Positions 1 to 10,283 of a stretch of DNA of 64,000 nucleotides are shown one piece after another. Positions within the stretch are counted from its first letter, which is position 1. Each line of letters starts with the position of its first letter. Both the position numbers and the translations under genes were made by a program. Where the stretch lies: assembly GCA_905182995.1 (NCBI GenBank), contig CAJJDP010000160.1:202342-266341 (forward strand). Direction: 5' to 3'. The notes beneath the pieces were generated by a model, which was given only the letters and a program-made list of their open reading frames with translations, was not told where the DNA came from and ran no database searches. Origin of the DNA: Paramecium octaurelia (taxonomy: Eukaryota > Ciliophora > Oligohymenophorea > Peniculida > Parameciidae).

Positions 1-2
1 CT

Positions 3-1852
3 ATTGCATTACAACCTGATTACACTAAGGCTTATCACAGAAGAGGGAAGGCCTACTTTGCCCTAAAGCAATATGACAAGGCCTATTTAGATTTTAAGTT
101 TATTCTTCAAGCAGAACCAGACAACAACGAAGTAAATGGCGAATTGAGAGAATGCAGAAAGTTTTTAACAGAACAATAAATCAATTCAGCAGAAAGTAAA
201 ATTGTGTATTTACTTTAGACAAATAGTTTATCGAAAAATCAGGCGGATTCAAGAAAGTGTAAATAGTGGAGGAAGATGAGGAGGAGGAAGAAATTCCAAT
301 TTCTAAGCAAAAACAACCTGACTTCAGTAAGGAATACGATGAGGTTATGAACAAAAAGAATGAAATCACAAATAGAATACAAAAAGGAGCTTATTCATAA
401 TCAATTGTTGAGTTGATAGAATTATTAAAGGAAAATTAAAAATATATTGACCAGCACAGATTCGTTGAATTAAGAGCAGTCCTATTAAGCAATTTAGCTT
501 ATTGTCACTTACAATTGCAAGAGTATCAAAAAGTGATTGAATACTGTGGAAACATTTTAGAAGACAATATTGCATGGGACATAAAAACAAAGGCATATTT
601 GAGAAGAGGAATGGCATATGAAAGATTGGATAAGGTTGTTTTGAGCAAGTTGGATTTCCTAAGAGTAAAAGATCTTGATCCTGGAAATCAACAAGCCTCA
701 TAAGCACTTCATAGATTGTCTAAGATTATGAGTTAGGAGGAAAATAACAAAGTAGCAAAAATCAGAGAAGAAGAACAAAATAAACAAGAAATTGGATAGT
801 AATCAAGAAAAGTTGAGTAGCCAATTCAAAAAAAGAATGAGGAACTCCAACCTAAATAATAATAACCTGTCACAACAAAGAAACAAATTTAAGAAGTTGA
901 TGAGGGATAAAAATTATAATTATCTGATGCTGAAATCTCAGTTTAACTTGGAAAATTGAAGGAGTAAGGAAATAATCACTATAAAGCTTAAGAAATCGAG
1001 AAAGCCATCTAAGTATGGGGTGAAGGAATCAAGTTTTACGAAGCAAATCCAGCTCCTTCTTAGATTTAACTCTATTTCTAATTATTAACAAATTCTTGCT
1101 TATGTCTGAGTCAATTGAATTCTAATAACTAAGTAATTGAATTAGCCAATAAGGTACTTGTTAAAGATTAAAACAACTAAAAAGCTTTGTATAGGAGAGG
1201 TGTTGCATATGCAACATTAGCCTAAGCATAACAGAAACTGGAAGAATAAAATGATTTATTTGAAAATGCAAGAAAGGATTTAGAGAGACTTGTTTATTTG
1301 GATTCAGAAAATAAATAAGCTAAAGATAAATTATTGGAAGTTCAAAAATAAAATGCAGATTGCAGAGTAAAATTAAGAGAGAAATAAGAATCTTAACCAA
1401 AATAAGACAGGAAAGATGAATAAAATAATACATAATAAGAGAAAACTGAACAATAATAAGCGAAGGGTTAGTAACCTAAATAAAAGAGTGTCAATTAATA
1501 ATAAATAGATTAAATAGGATAAAATTTAACAGTTAATGTGATTTAAGATTTATTGAATAAGAAACAATTGCCAGAAACTGCAACTATATTTGAGAAGAAT
1601 ATGAATACATTCAAGAAGGCAACTCCTTCTTAGATTATTGACTATGTATTTTAAGTTGATAATCTTTAATAATTGTATTCTAAAAAGGATTTGCCTACAG
1701 ACATCTTATTCTTAATCATAAATGCAGGATTAGCTTTAAAATAGGATAATAGTTACAATGAAAAATTAACAAGTATTTTTTCATATTAAATTTAGCTATT
1801 CTAAGAGATCGTCTACCAAAAACTCACAAATTTGATTTATGTGTAAATATGA
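3..1852 (+). CDS. SPAG1/RPAP3-like TPR protein (5' end outside window)
   Basis: Partial gene of about 608 residues visible. One 23-nt intron (196-218) restores the frame; after it the frame runs open to TGA at 1850-1852 with TAA/TAG as Gln. Three TPR regions are visible: at the start (AYHRRGKAYFALKQYDKAY), near 480-705 (AYLRRGMAYERLDK) and near 950-1320 (ALYRRGVAYATLAQ), separated by charged Q/K/E-rich linkers. The C-terminus (from FEKNMNTFKKATPSQIIDYV) resembles the helical RPAP3_C domain found after TPRs in RPAP3 and SPAG1. In other eukaryotes these proteins are HSP90/R2TP co-chaperones, and SPAG1 helps pre-assemble axonemal dynein arms in the cytoplasm. That role is inferred from the domain order. 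Choosing between SPAG1 and RPAP3 would need the missing N-terminus. Confidence 0.7.
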
Positions 1853-1978
1853 TTACAAAAAAAGAGAAAGGATAAATAAAAGAACTATTAGAGTGTCATT
1901 CACTTAATGACTTGTTTAGTATATATTAAATAAAGTGATAAATGATATATGGGTTTTTTGCAATAATATTCATTTAGT

Positions 1979-2959
1979 TCAAACCTTTTCCAAGAATTCA
2001 ATTACTTATACAATACTGATTCTATCATTCTCTGTTTTAGCAAGCATGCTCGTTATCAATTTCTTCATGTTTTCTGATATTTAAACATCACTCGGGAACT
2101 AAACGTTATCTGTTTAGATCATTATTTGTAAGAATTGCACTTGTTCATGATAATAAGGAGTTCTCCCGCAAAGCATTTCATAAAATATGCATCCAAGCGA
2201 CCAAACATCAGACTTTATTGAATACTACTCTTGTCCTATGACCTAAACATAGTGTGGATATTGTACCTGAGGACTCATATACAAAGGAGTTCCTATCCAA
2301 GGAGTGTTGTCGTTTGCTATTTCCTTGATCTGTTCCTCCATGGCCTTAGATAAGCCAAAATCAGCAATTTTAATGACATTGTCTTGGAGCAGGACATTCG
2401 ATGGTTTTAAGTCTCTGTGAATGACATTTTTTTCGTATAGATATCCACAACCTATTTTATAAGGCATCTATTATACCTAAAGCTAATTATTTAAAGTAAG
2501 GCAGGGCATCAGCCTGGCTCAGTCTTTTTCTTTATTGAATTAGCTTTTCCAAGGTTCCACCTGAGCAGTATTCCATAAAAAAGTAGATATTGTTCGGACT
2601 CTCGACTAAATCTTCAAATTTTACTATATGAGGATGTGCTATATAAAATAATAAATATCAATTTACACATTTTGCTTGTATTATCAACTTCATTCTATAG
2701 TCTTTCTGTTATTTTTTGTTTTTTTCTTTCTGCCACCTCCCTATTTTCAATTTGATTGAGTTGATGAACAATTTATTCTTTGGAAATTACCTAATTGTTA
2801 AGAAATGATAAAAACTTTGCAAGCCAGGTATTGCTAAGTTTGTATGTTCCTAGCCAAATAAGTCTTAGCATATTGACCTTATCCCAAGACCTTAACAAGA
2901 ATTTCATACTTCTTCTTTCCAACAATTTTATGGACCTCGTAATTCTGATTTGGAATCAT
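1979..2959 (-). CDS. Small Ser/Thr protein kinase (kinase domain only)
   Basis: 292 residues after removing four introns (2791-2815, 2639-2666, 2452-2476, 2243-2266). The protein is essentially one kinase domain. It has a glycine loop GQGQYAKTYLA, the ATP lysine in [18 protein letters not shown] and a GTPLYMSPQV activation segment in which the APE glutamate position is Gln, then SDVWSLGCIFYEML. The helix-C region carries a charged insert (ENREVAERKKQK). The fold resembles ULK/NEK-like kinases expanded in Paramecium; no regulatory tail is present. It is tail-to-tail with the TPR gene (stop codons 126 bp apart). The start is the first ATG that stays in frame with the glycine loop. Substrate unknown. 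Confidence 0.8.
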
Positions 2960-4456
2960 TTTATTAAATATATCTATTATGAAATTAATTAGCAATCATT
3001 CTGTTGCTTTATTTGTCAGATATTATAAGAGGATATATCTAAATGTTTAATAAAACAAAGAATATGTGTTTGATTTTTAGTTTTTAAACATGCTTAAAAT
3101 TGTAGAAAAAACAGCGAATAAAATAAAATTAAATAATTTACGCAACCTCTATCAATACTTATTATTTTTAACTTCTTTTCAATTCAGGATTAATTATTGC
3201 AAGAATCCTTTGAGATGTTGACCTAATGGATGTAAATATACTGTACATTATCTGATTCAGTTGAATAATTAAAAATATCAAGAATCATTGATTTCTTCTA
3301 TTAGCAGCGTAATAATAGAAGGAAAACCATATCATACATATCTAAATACTATATTCGTTACAATAAATCGTTATCATTAAGTTTCAGATCTTTGATCTTA
3401 AGATCTAATTATTATTTGATAATAAATAATAAATATTTAACAAATTTTAAACTCAAGTGTACATGATCATGGATATACTCAAAATTTAGCTATTGATATT
3501 CCATTAGAAGACAGAATTGATAAACAATGTATACAAGATATCTGAATGTTATGTACATAAATCAGTAAAATCAATTATCATGTTGATTAAGAATAAGGAA
3601 TTATCACTTTAGAAATTGATGTGATATTTCATCGTAAGATTCCTGATAAAAATGCTTTACTACTTTATGTCATTCTTAGGAGAAATAAAATAATACACAC
3701 CATTAAGTTGTCTTATTAATGTACTCAAGTTAATAAATTTTCTTAATTATCCTCAATTATTACCGATAGTTTATGCGAATTTAATAAGAGGATATTAAGA
3801 AAAATAATGTGAGAAAATAAGTTCAGTATTGACTTAACTTGAATAATAACAGAAATTTAGAAATTGGTTTTGGGATAGAGATGATTTTTATTTCGATTAG
3901 GATATTTTCATAATATAAGATAGAAAATAAAAAATCATCAATAAACTCAGTTACAAAAAAATAGAATATTTCCTAATTGTATTTAAAATCTTGAAGTTAA
4001 TTGAATGACACTTTTATAAATGATGCTGATTGTAAAATCAGAAATTAATGTTTTTAACTAATGATTAGCTTGAAAATTACAGATTGTAATTACTCTTTCT
4101 CTGTTTACACTTATTGAATGAATATCAAAGATTTCAATGTCATTTTGAAAAAACAATCTTAAGTTTTTTGAGATAGGGGATAAAATAATTATTACGTTAT
4201 CAGAATCTATTTTGGCAGAGTTTATGAGTATCAATTTGAATTGTATCAATAGCTGAAATAAATATTATGAAACAAAGAGGATATTAGTATATGCACTCAG
4301 GAGATCAAACCAATAAATTTAGATTGATCATATCATATACCACTAAAATAATTGAATGAGAATTAGTATTTATTGTTCAATTGAAAAATTATAATGAAAT
4401 TTAAATAATCGATATTTGTTTAACACATTTTGTAAATTCAGATAGTTTTAAGGGAA
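2960..4456. other. Long intergenic stretch with coding-like remnants
   Basis: About 1.5 kb with no intact gene found. On the minus strand between about 3900 and 4250 one frame is open in the ciliate code and contains a coding-like stretch (ISKNLRLFFQNDIEIFD), but it has no convincing start, and flanking pieces are in other frames with TGA stops. This looks like a decayed gene rather than a plain spacer. The stretch is long for so compact a genome. Confidence 0.35.
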
Positions 4457-6053
4457 TCATTCAATGATCAATGCCTATCCTGATTGAATTGATATTTCTG
4501 TACAATTTTCATCTACTTGCACCCATTATTATCCTTCATTATTTAGGACTTTGTTAATTTTGTAATTCAATTTAATTGTTCTATTCTATAAAATTGAGAT
4601 TGGGATTATACTTAATCGGTAGAATTGAATAAAAATGTGTATTTTGATCTCTTGACTTCAATTACAAAATCAATGTCATTCACTTCAGCAAATTCATTTT
4701 CTAGCCACCCAAGTTAGGACTCCACCTATAACAAATGGCAATCTCTAATATCTGAAATCACTCCCTAAATAATGTATATCGATGCTTACTTATCCTAAGA
4801 GCAAGGCATTTAGTTATTGAGATTGAGTTGCATCCTCATTAATGTTGAATAATGTTTTTGGCAAGTATTACTTTGATTGCAATTAGGAGAGTTTGAAATC
4901 AAATCCTAATCCACCCTCCTTAATGGTTCTACATAAGGCAGGGTAATCAAAATTTTGAATGATACTGATTCCATTTGGCAAGATGTCATGTATCAAATCA
5001 TTAGCCAACATCAAATAGACAGCAATATCGATGTCATCGGTTATATCAATATTTGAAAACTTGAATCCATCAATCTAATACTCTGAGATCCAGAAGGACA
5101 GATTCGAGAGTAGCAGTCTCAACACTTCCCATTTTCCATAATCCAATTGTTCTGTGCCTTCTCTATGATATTGGTATTCGCTTCCATCCCAACTTTTTAG
5201 ATGCTTTGCTATAAGTTGATGATCTATATCCATTAGAACTGAAAGTCCTTATTGATGGAGATTTTCAATGGTCTTTTTCAATTCATCGGGACTGATTTAG
5301 TGTGTATCGACAGCCATCAAGACTTATTGGGTGATCAATATTGCATTGAATCCAGGGATGCTCTGAAGTTCATTGATGTTTTGTTTGATAATTTTCAATC
5401 CTCTGCTTTATTGTTTTTATTATAATTAGTTTTATTGGAATTCATATTTGTTTTCAGGATTCCAAAATATAGCTTATTCTCCATTTTTTACTTAGGTCCA
5501 AACTGATGCTCTCTATAAATCATTGCAATATGTCGTTAATGTGCTTCCATGCACTATTTAATGATTGTCGTCGTCATCCTTTGGTATAAAAACTTCCCAG
5601 TTGCCACCATTGTCAGTTGTGCAGCTGTACTCATTCAATTTCAACTCTTGAGCATTCGGGGCCCATTCTCTATAAGTGATTCCATTGTCTGATACTATAA
5701 ACCCAAACTTTTGATATCTATGTAAAATGCAAGTCAATTACCCTTTAGCAAAGTCCTTGATTGATGATTCAACCTTGATGATCTATTCTAAAAGCTAAAA
5801 GAACTTCTCATTTCTGCTCTGTATTACTTCTTTCAATTCAGGCTCTTCAATTACTGTCTGCAATTAATCAACATTCTTCTCGTACTTTTACAGAAACTCT
5901 TCATTCTCCAATACTGATTACTAATTGTGTAAAATGCTATGTTCATACCTAATAAAATAAAGAATTCTTTTTTGATAATTTTCTATTAGGCACTTTTCTA
6001 GACAGTGCAGAACCTTAATCAATATAATTCATAATAATATATTAAAATGACAT
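4457..6053 (-). CDS. Glycogen branching enzyme-like protein lacking catalytic residues
   Basis: About 504 residues. Introns: 4777-ish 25-nt and 4585-ish 26-nt GTA...TAG introns near the 3' end and a less certain 31-nt one near the start; the ATG could be 6053 or 6032. The order matches eukaryotic 1,4-alpha-glucan branching enzyme (GH13): an N-terminal CBM48-like part (GITYREWAPNAQEL), then barrel segments WEVLRLLLSNLSFWISEYQIDGF, AVYLMLANDLIHDILPNG and PALCRTIKEGGLGFDF, then a beta-sandwich tail. The residues that do chemistry are changed. The nucleophile Asp of the family motif GFRFDG is Ser (GFKFSN), the acid Glu of IAEDVSG is Gln (IIQNFDY), and VVHSH is DIDHQ. The barrel is also shortened between the first strands. 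Inference: a catalytically dead paralogue, possibly glycan-binding or regulatory. Confidence 0.7.
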
Positions 6054-6483
6054 TTCTAAAATGCAAATTTAAATATGCGTTAAATCATAATCTTCAAGTC
6101 TTCTTGTATCAAACTAAAGCCAAATTCTTAAAACAACCTGGCAGATCAACTTTAACCAACTAAACCACAACAAAAAACTATCAAAATGATTAGCAATTAT
6201 TTTGACTACGTATTGTGTTCAAAAAAGACTAACTCTCCGAATCCATTACTATTGTGTGGTCTCTATTAATATGCACTTAAGTAATAATGTGAGACAATTT
6301 TCATCCCATTAATTTTGACTCTTAATTTTGTAATTCCAAATTGAAAGATTTTGTTAAATATTATTGAGCCATATCCATTCGTTCTCTATTTATAATAGAT
6401 GTGTCTAGAATGTGATTCTTTTATTTGAATAATAAAAATTAATCATTAAACTATATATTAGTAAATAGATATAAAAAAATATA
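6054..6483. other. Intergenic, nothing recognised
   Basis: AT-rich spacer between two minus-strand genes. A minus-strand stretch near 6130-6180 superficially resembles a tRNA D-arm but does not fold as a tRNA. No ORF, repeat or other signal was found. Confidence 0.5.
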
Positions 6484-7523
6484 TCACATGAAATAAGGTT
6501 AACTTTGAATAAATTGCAAGTCAACCGCTTTTTTGCTCTTGTTATACTTTCCAAAATATTCCAGTATCAGAAATGAAAATCTAATGATATTTCCATGTTT
6601 AGCAGTCCGTAAGAAGTCTTTGGTCATTCCTGCTTTGGTGAGATCATCGCAATGAACAAACAAATCGCTGCCATCCAAATCCATGACAATAAACCCATAT
6701 GCTCTGGCTTCGTCATAAAACTTAAGAGTACCAAAATACCTGATCTAAAATTGGATCACATACACTTACATTCGAGAGAATATTGGTGCCTTCCTATAAA
6801 TTCAAGTTCAGAGACTGCAACAGGTCATTCTGAGGACTGGGTGAATTGATGAGTGAATTGCATTCTTTCATAAGGAGATCCCCGTCCTGGTTGATTTCAT
6901 CTAGGAGTTGCATATGCCAACTGGTTCGCGATATGTTGGTTGGAGAGAGGGGTACATTCTTAACATTGACCTTATTGATTCGATTGTCCTTTTGATCAGA
7001 AAGGTATTTGAAGGGATCGGAGTATGATCGCTTGTGTCTTCTTATAGGTAAACCTATAATGTCATTAATTACATCCAGAAGAATATCTTTGATCAATTTA
7101 TGCTTTTCCACGCTGCCCTTCTTGCCGACTACATAAAAATAGTTTAGATATCGTGCCAGATAAATGCGTTTTTTGTACCCGAAATTTATGATCTGGCATC
7201 TCAGATCCTCATTCTCGCACATATCATAAATGACTATTTTCCTCTGCAACAATTGACTCACAGTGTTGAGGTCTTCGTCTTTGCATTTCTCGCTTAATGA
7301 TTTCCAATAGACTACTGTCCCATAGAGAGCGTGTGATATGGCTTTCATTAAGTCCTATGGGGATGGTAAATATTAAAAGTACCAGGGCTGGAGTCAACAC
7401 CTCTTTGTCGTCTTCCATTAGGAGTTTTTTGAATGATTCCATTAATTTGGCACTCTCCAAATCGCAGTTTAGAGAGTTCAAAGAGGGAGTCAATTGTAGA
7501 TCATACAATTTACTTGGAAACAT
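6484..7523 (-). CDS. Cold-shock-domain protein with an N-terminal OTU-like region
   Basis: 328 residues after removing introns 7355-7382 and 6745-6769. The C-terminal third (YFGTLKFYDEARAYGFIVMD, then DGSDLFVHCDDL) has the KWF/GFI/VFVH layout of a cold-shock nucleic-acid-binding domain, with a hydrophobic GKYNKSKKAVDLQFI ending. The N-terminal half is less clear. ISHALYGTVVYW, then RKIVIYDMCENEDL and IYLARYLNYFYVV follow the spacing of an OTU protease core, but the catalytic Cys and His positions are not conserved, so any such domain would be inactive. A Ser/Lys-rich linker (RRHKRSYSDPF) joins the halves. The likely role is RNA binding, inferred from the cold-shock domain; the OTU resemblance is tentative. 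Confidence 0.65.
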
Positions 7524-7695
7524 TAATTATTTGGGTATTATATTTGTATTTAATTCTTAGCCAAAAATTAAAATTTTGAACTAATTCAATCTTTAGATTC
7601 TTGACTAATGGAGTGAGGAAATGCAAATAAAATTAATATATTAAACAGAGATTTATATATATTTTTAACATATAACTTATTTTAATTAATATATA

Positions 7696-8312
7696 ATGTC
7701 AAAGTGGGCTGAAAGCAAATACGAGGGAGAGCAACTCGAAGGTTGGTTTCATGGAAAAGGCAAATATTACTTTAGCAATGGAGTGATCTACGAGGGAGAT
7801 TTTTTCAAGGGAGAATTTCACGGAGATGGAACTCTCATATTTCCCAATGGGGTACATTACAATGCTTACTAATATTACTGTAGGGATAATACAAAGCCAA
7901 ATGGGAGAGAGGGAAGATGTTGGATGGAACCTATTTTTTTGAAGATCATCTGAAATACGAACCCATGGATTGGAAATATTGCATTGGAGATGACAGACGA
8001 TTTCATTAAGAAATCAAATAGAGTATCAAACCAGCAGGAATCACTCAAATGACCAAGGATGACATACTGATTGAAATCCCGGAAGGCACCTATGGTATGA
8101 ATTTTTGAAATTGAATTTCAGATGTTGGTGAAGGTTATTATGAACCTGTAAAATCCATCATTTACAGATACGATGGCTCAATCTTAAGAACACCTAGTGA
8201 GCCTGAAGTTGAGAACATCTTGAAGAAGTGCAGGTACAACCCTAAGAAGGACTTTATCATTGATGGCAAAGACGATAAAGTAATTCAGAAAATGACTCAG
8301 AAGTCTTAGTGA
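7696..8312 (+). CDS. MORN5: MORN repeat-containing protein 5
   Basis: 185 residues after removing introns 7852-7883 and 8095-8121. Three MORN repeats fill residues 8-72 (KYEGEQLEGWFHGKGKYYF, VIYEGDFFKGEFHGDGTLIF, QYKAKWERGKMLDGTYFF). These are followed by the block diagnostic of MORN5: DWKYCIGDDRRF, KPAGITQ and TYDVGEGYYEPV. Length and order match animal MORN5, a small protein found in organisms with motile cilia. A ciliary role here is inferred from family distribution. It is divergent from the cold-shock gene, with only about 170 bp between the two starts, so they may share a promoter region. Confidence 0.88.
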
Positions 8313-8345
8313 TTTTATATATATTTTAATTATCATAAATTCAAA

Positions 8346-9923
8346 ATGAAATGTGATTTTTGTGAAGAGAATACTCCAATCATAGGTAGATTCAATATGT
8401 TATTTGCAAGATATCATGCGTCATTCATTGTTCTTGAAATACTCTCAGTCTTAAAACTACCATTACACTAAAGGCATTAGTGAAATATTGCACAATTATC
8501 GCACATCTAATAATATTCTCTATAAGGATGTACTACTCTACTACACACCAGAAGAACTGCTTTGTAAAGTGTATAACTCCACTATTTTAACTGATAAATT
8601 GCAAATGCTGGGTGAGTACTACAAAGTATCGATCAATCCTATCCCTAGTTTCACAACGATATCCCACGCTTGTTTATGGTACCAGCCATCATTCCACTCA
8701 ATTATTACCATGATAAAAAGAGGAGATTAGAGTATTATCGAATTGCCAAACTCATTGCAAACGAGAACAAGAACAATCCTGATAAACCTCCAAAGGGCAT
8801 CGTGGGTGACTCGCCATTGCCTTAGTCCAGCCAATAAATGACGGCTCAAGAGGCGAGTTCCTCTGATGAAGTAAAACAGCTCCTCAATCTAGCCGATATC
8901 TAAATGTGACAAGATCCTTGAAGGCATCAGTTTCATTGAGACCAAACCATAATTTGTCAATTTCAAATAGTAACTCTAACAATACCAAATATTGCAGTAA
9001 GCAATCCCAAATTTCAAATATGAAAGTTATAAACCCCAATTAAAATAACAAGCTATGTTATTTCAAAAACCAAACAATCCAGATAAACAACAACGCAAGT
9101 CTAGTATTACCAATATACTCAATATGCTCAAGAACAAAGTCCCTAAAAAAACAATTAAAAAGAAAAATTAATCAATCAAATCAGATCAATTACACATTGT
9201 ATTTATTATAATATCATCAATTAGACACCACGAGACATCGATGTTAAGTCCCCAACCAATCGCACTCTACTCCCGAATTAATAAAGAATTGCAACTCTTT
9301 TGAAATCACCCAAATGTGTGACTCCAAGAGCCCCTTAATAAAGTCCCCATCTCCCAAAAAAGGTGTAACAATTAGAAATCAAAGTTATGACTGACCTACA
9401 AACTCTGCTTGCCAAAAAATAAACCAGAGATTCCAAATAATATTGCACTGTCCATTTCGATAGTATTACAGGAGCCCAAGATCCCAGGAGTCTTACACAA
9501 AGATTTGAATCCGCCAATAATTCCAAAACACAATTTGCAAAGAAGAAACTCAGTATCAAAGATCTGAATCAATTCAGAAGAGTCAAAATCTAAGAACCCT
9601 TGTCCAATAGAGATCCACCAAGGAAATTAAATTTTAAATCAAAGTCCAATGATAAGCATCTAAGTATTAATATCAGCAGTGATCATAAAATTAATTTCTA
9701 TCAATAAGTTCAATCAGCTAGACAAGCCCTAAATTCATAATAAACAACCACAACATTCAAATAAGTTAATGCTTAATCCGTATCTTAATAAATTCACCAT
9801 TAAAAGTCAGCAACCGCCAAAACATTAGGAAAATCAATGAAACTAACTAATACCTTTGACTCTTAAATTTATAAAGTAGCACTCAATTAAGCTGTCAAGA
9901 ATATCAGAAGTAGAAAGACATGA
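8346..9923 (+). CDS. Basic, low-complexity protein with an IPRLFM...YYHDKKRR N-terminal domain
   Basis: 493 residues after four introns (8386-8410, 8626-8648, 8871-8892, 9199-9224). Residues about 40-140 form a compact domain (NILYKDVLLYYTPEELL, then EYYKFHNDIPRLFM, then YYHDKKRRLEYYRIAKLI) of a kind I associate with ciliate protein families but cannot name. The rest is Ser/Asn/Lys/Gln-rich and probably disordered, with many SP/TP sites (TPRDIDVKSP, KSPKCVTPRAP). The start lies only 33 bp after the MORN5 stop. Function unknown; the tail suggests a phosphorylated scaffold, which is inference only. Confidence 0.7.
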
Positions 9924-10283
9924 ATTATTTATAAATATATTACTTAAATAATTAAAATCTTAGATCATTGAATTAAATCCTACCAATTCTATATAAAAAC
10001 TAGAACAGATCTACTGAATTGAAAACAAATTGTTCTCTATAGAAATCAACTATTATTAAACACACACACGAGCAGACGAAAAACTCTAAGAATCAATGAA
10101 CAATTAAAACATTTTCTAAAATATCAATTCATTTGAGGTAAGAACAAGGATGTGCCAAAATTATTAATGATGAAGTTTAAACAACAGCAATTTTGGAATA
10201 CAAAAAGGCTAACATTTTGAAATTTCTATTACGATTCCTTTTAGACTGTTTATAATAATATTAAAATTATTCATAATGATATT
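9924..10283 (+). pseudogene. Decayed gene remnant between convergent genes
   Basis: From about 9958 to 10260 the plus strand is coding-like but broken. One frame reads ELNPTNSIQKLEQIY, meets TGA, and continues with HTRADEKLQESMNNQNIFQ. After a frame change it reads KIINDEVQTTAILEYKKANI and a hydrophobic helix, ending near 10262. No single intron joins the parts cleanly and the TGA is in frame. The best explanation is a dead 3' fragment. It could instead be a gene whose splicing I have not solved. Confidence 0.35.

Noticed and set aside
6125..6180. tRNA-like D-arm on the minus strand (GGTTTAGTTGGTTA).
   Set aside because: No matching acceptor stem and no GGTTCGAATCC-type T-loop downstream.
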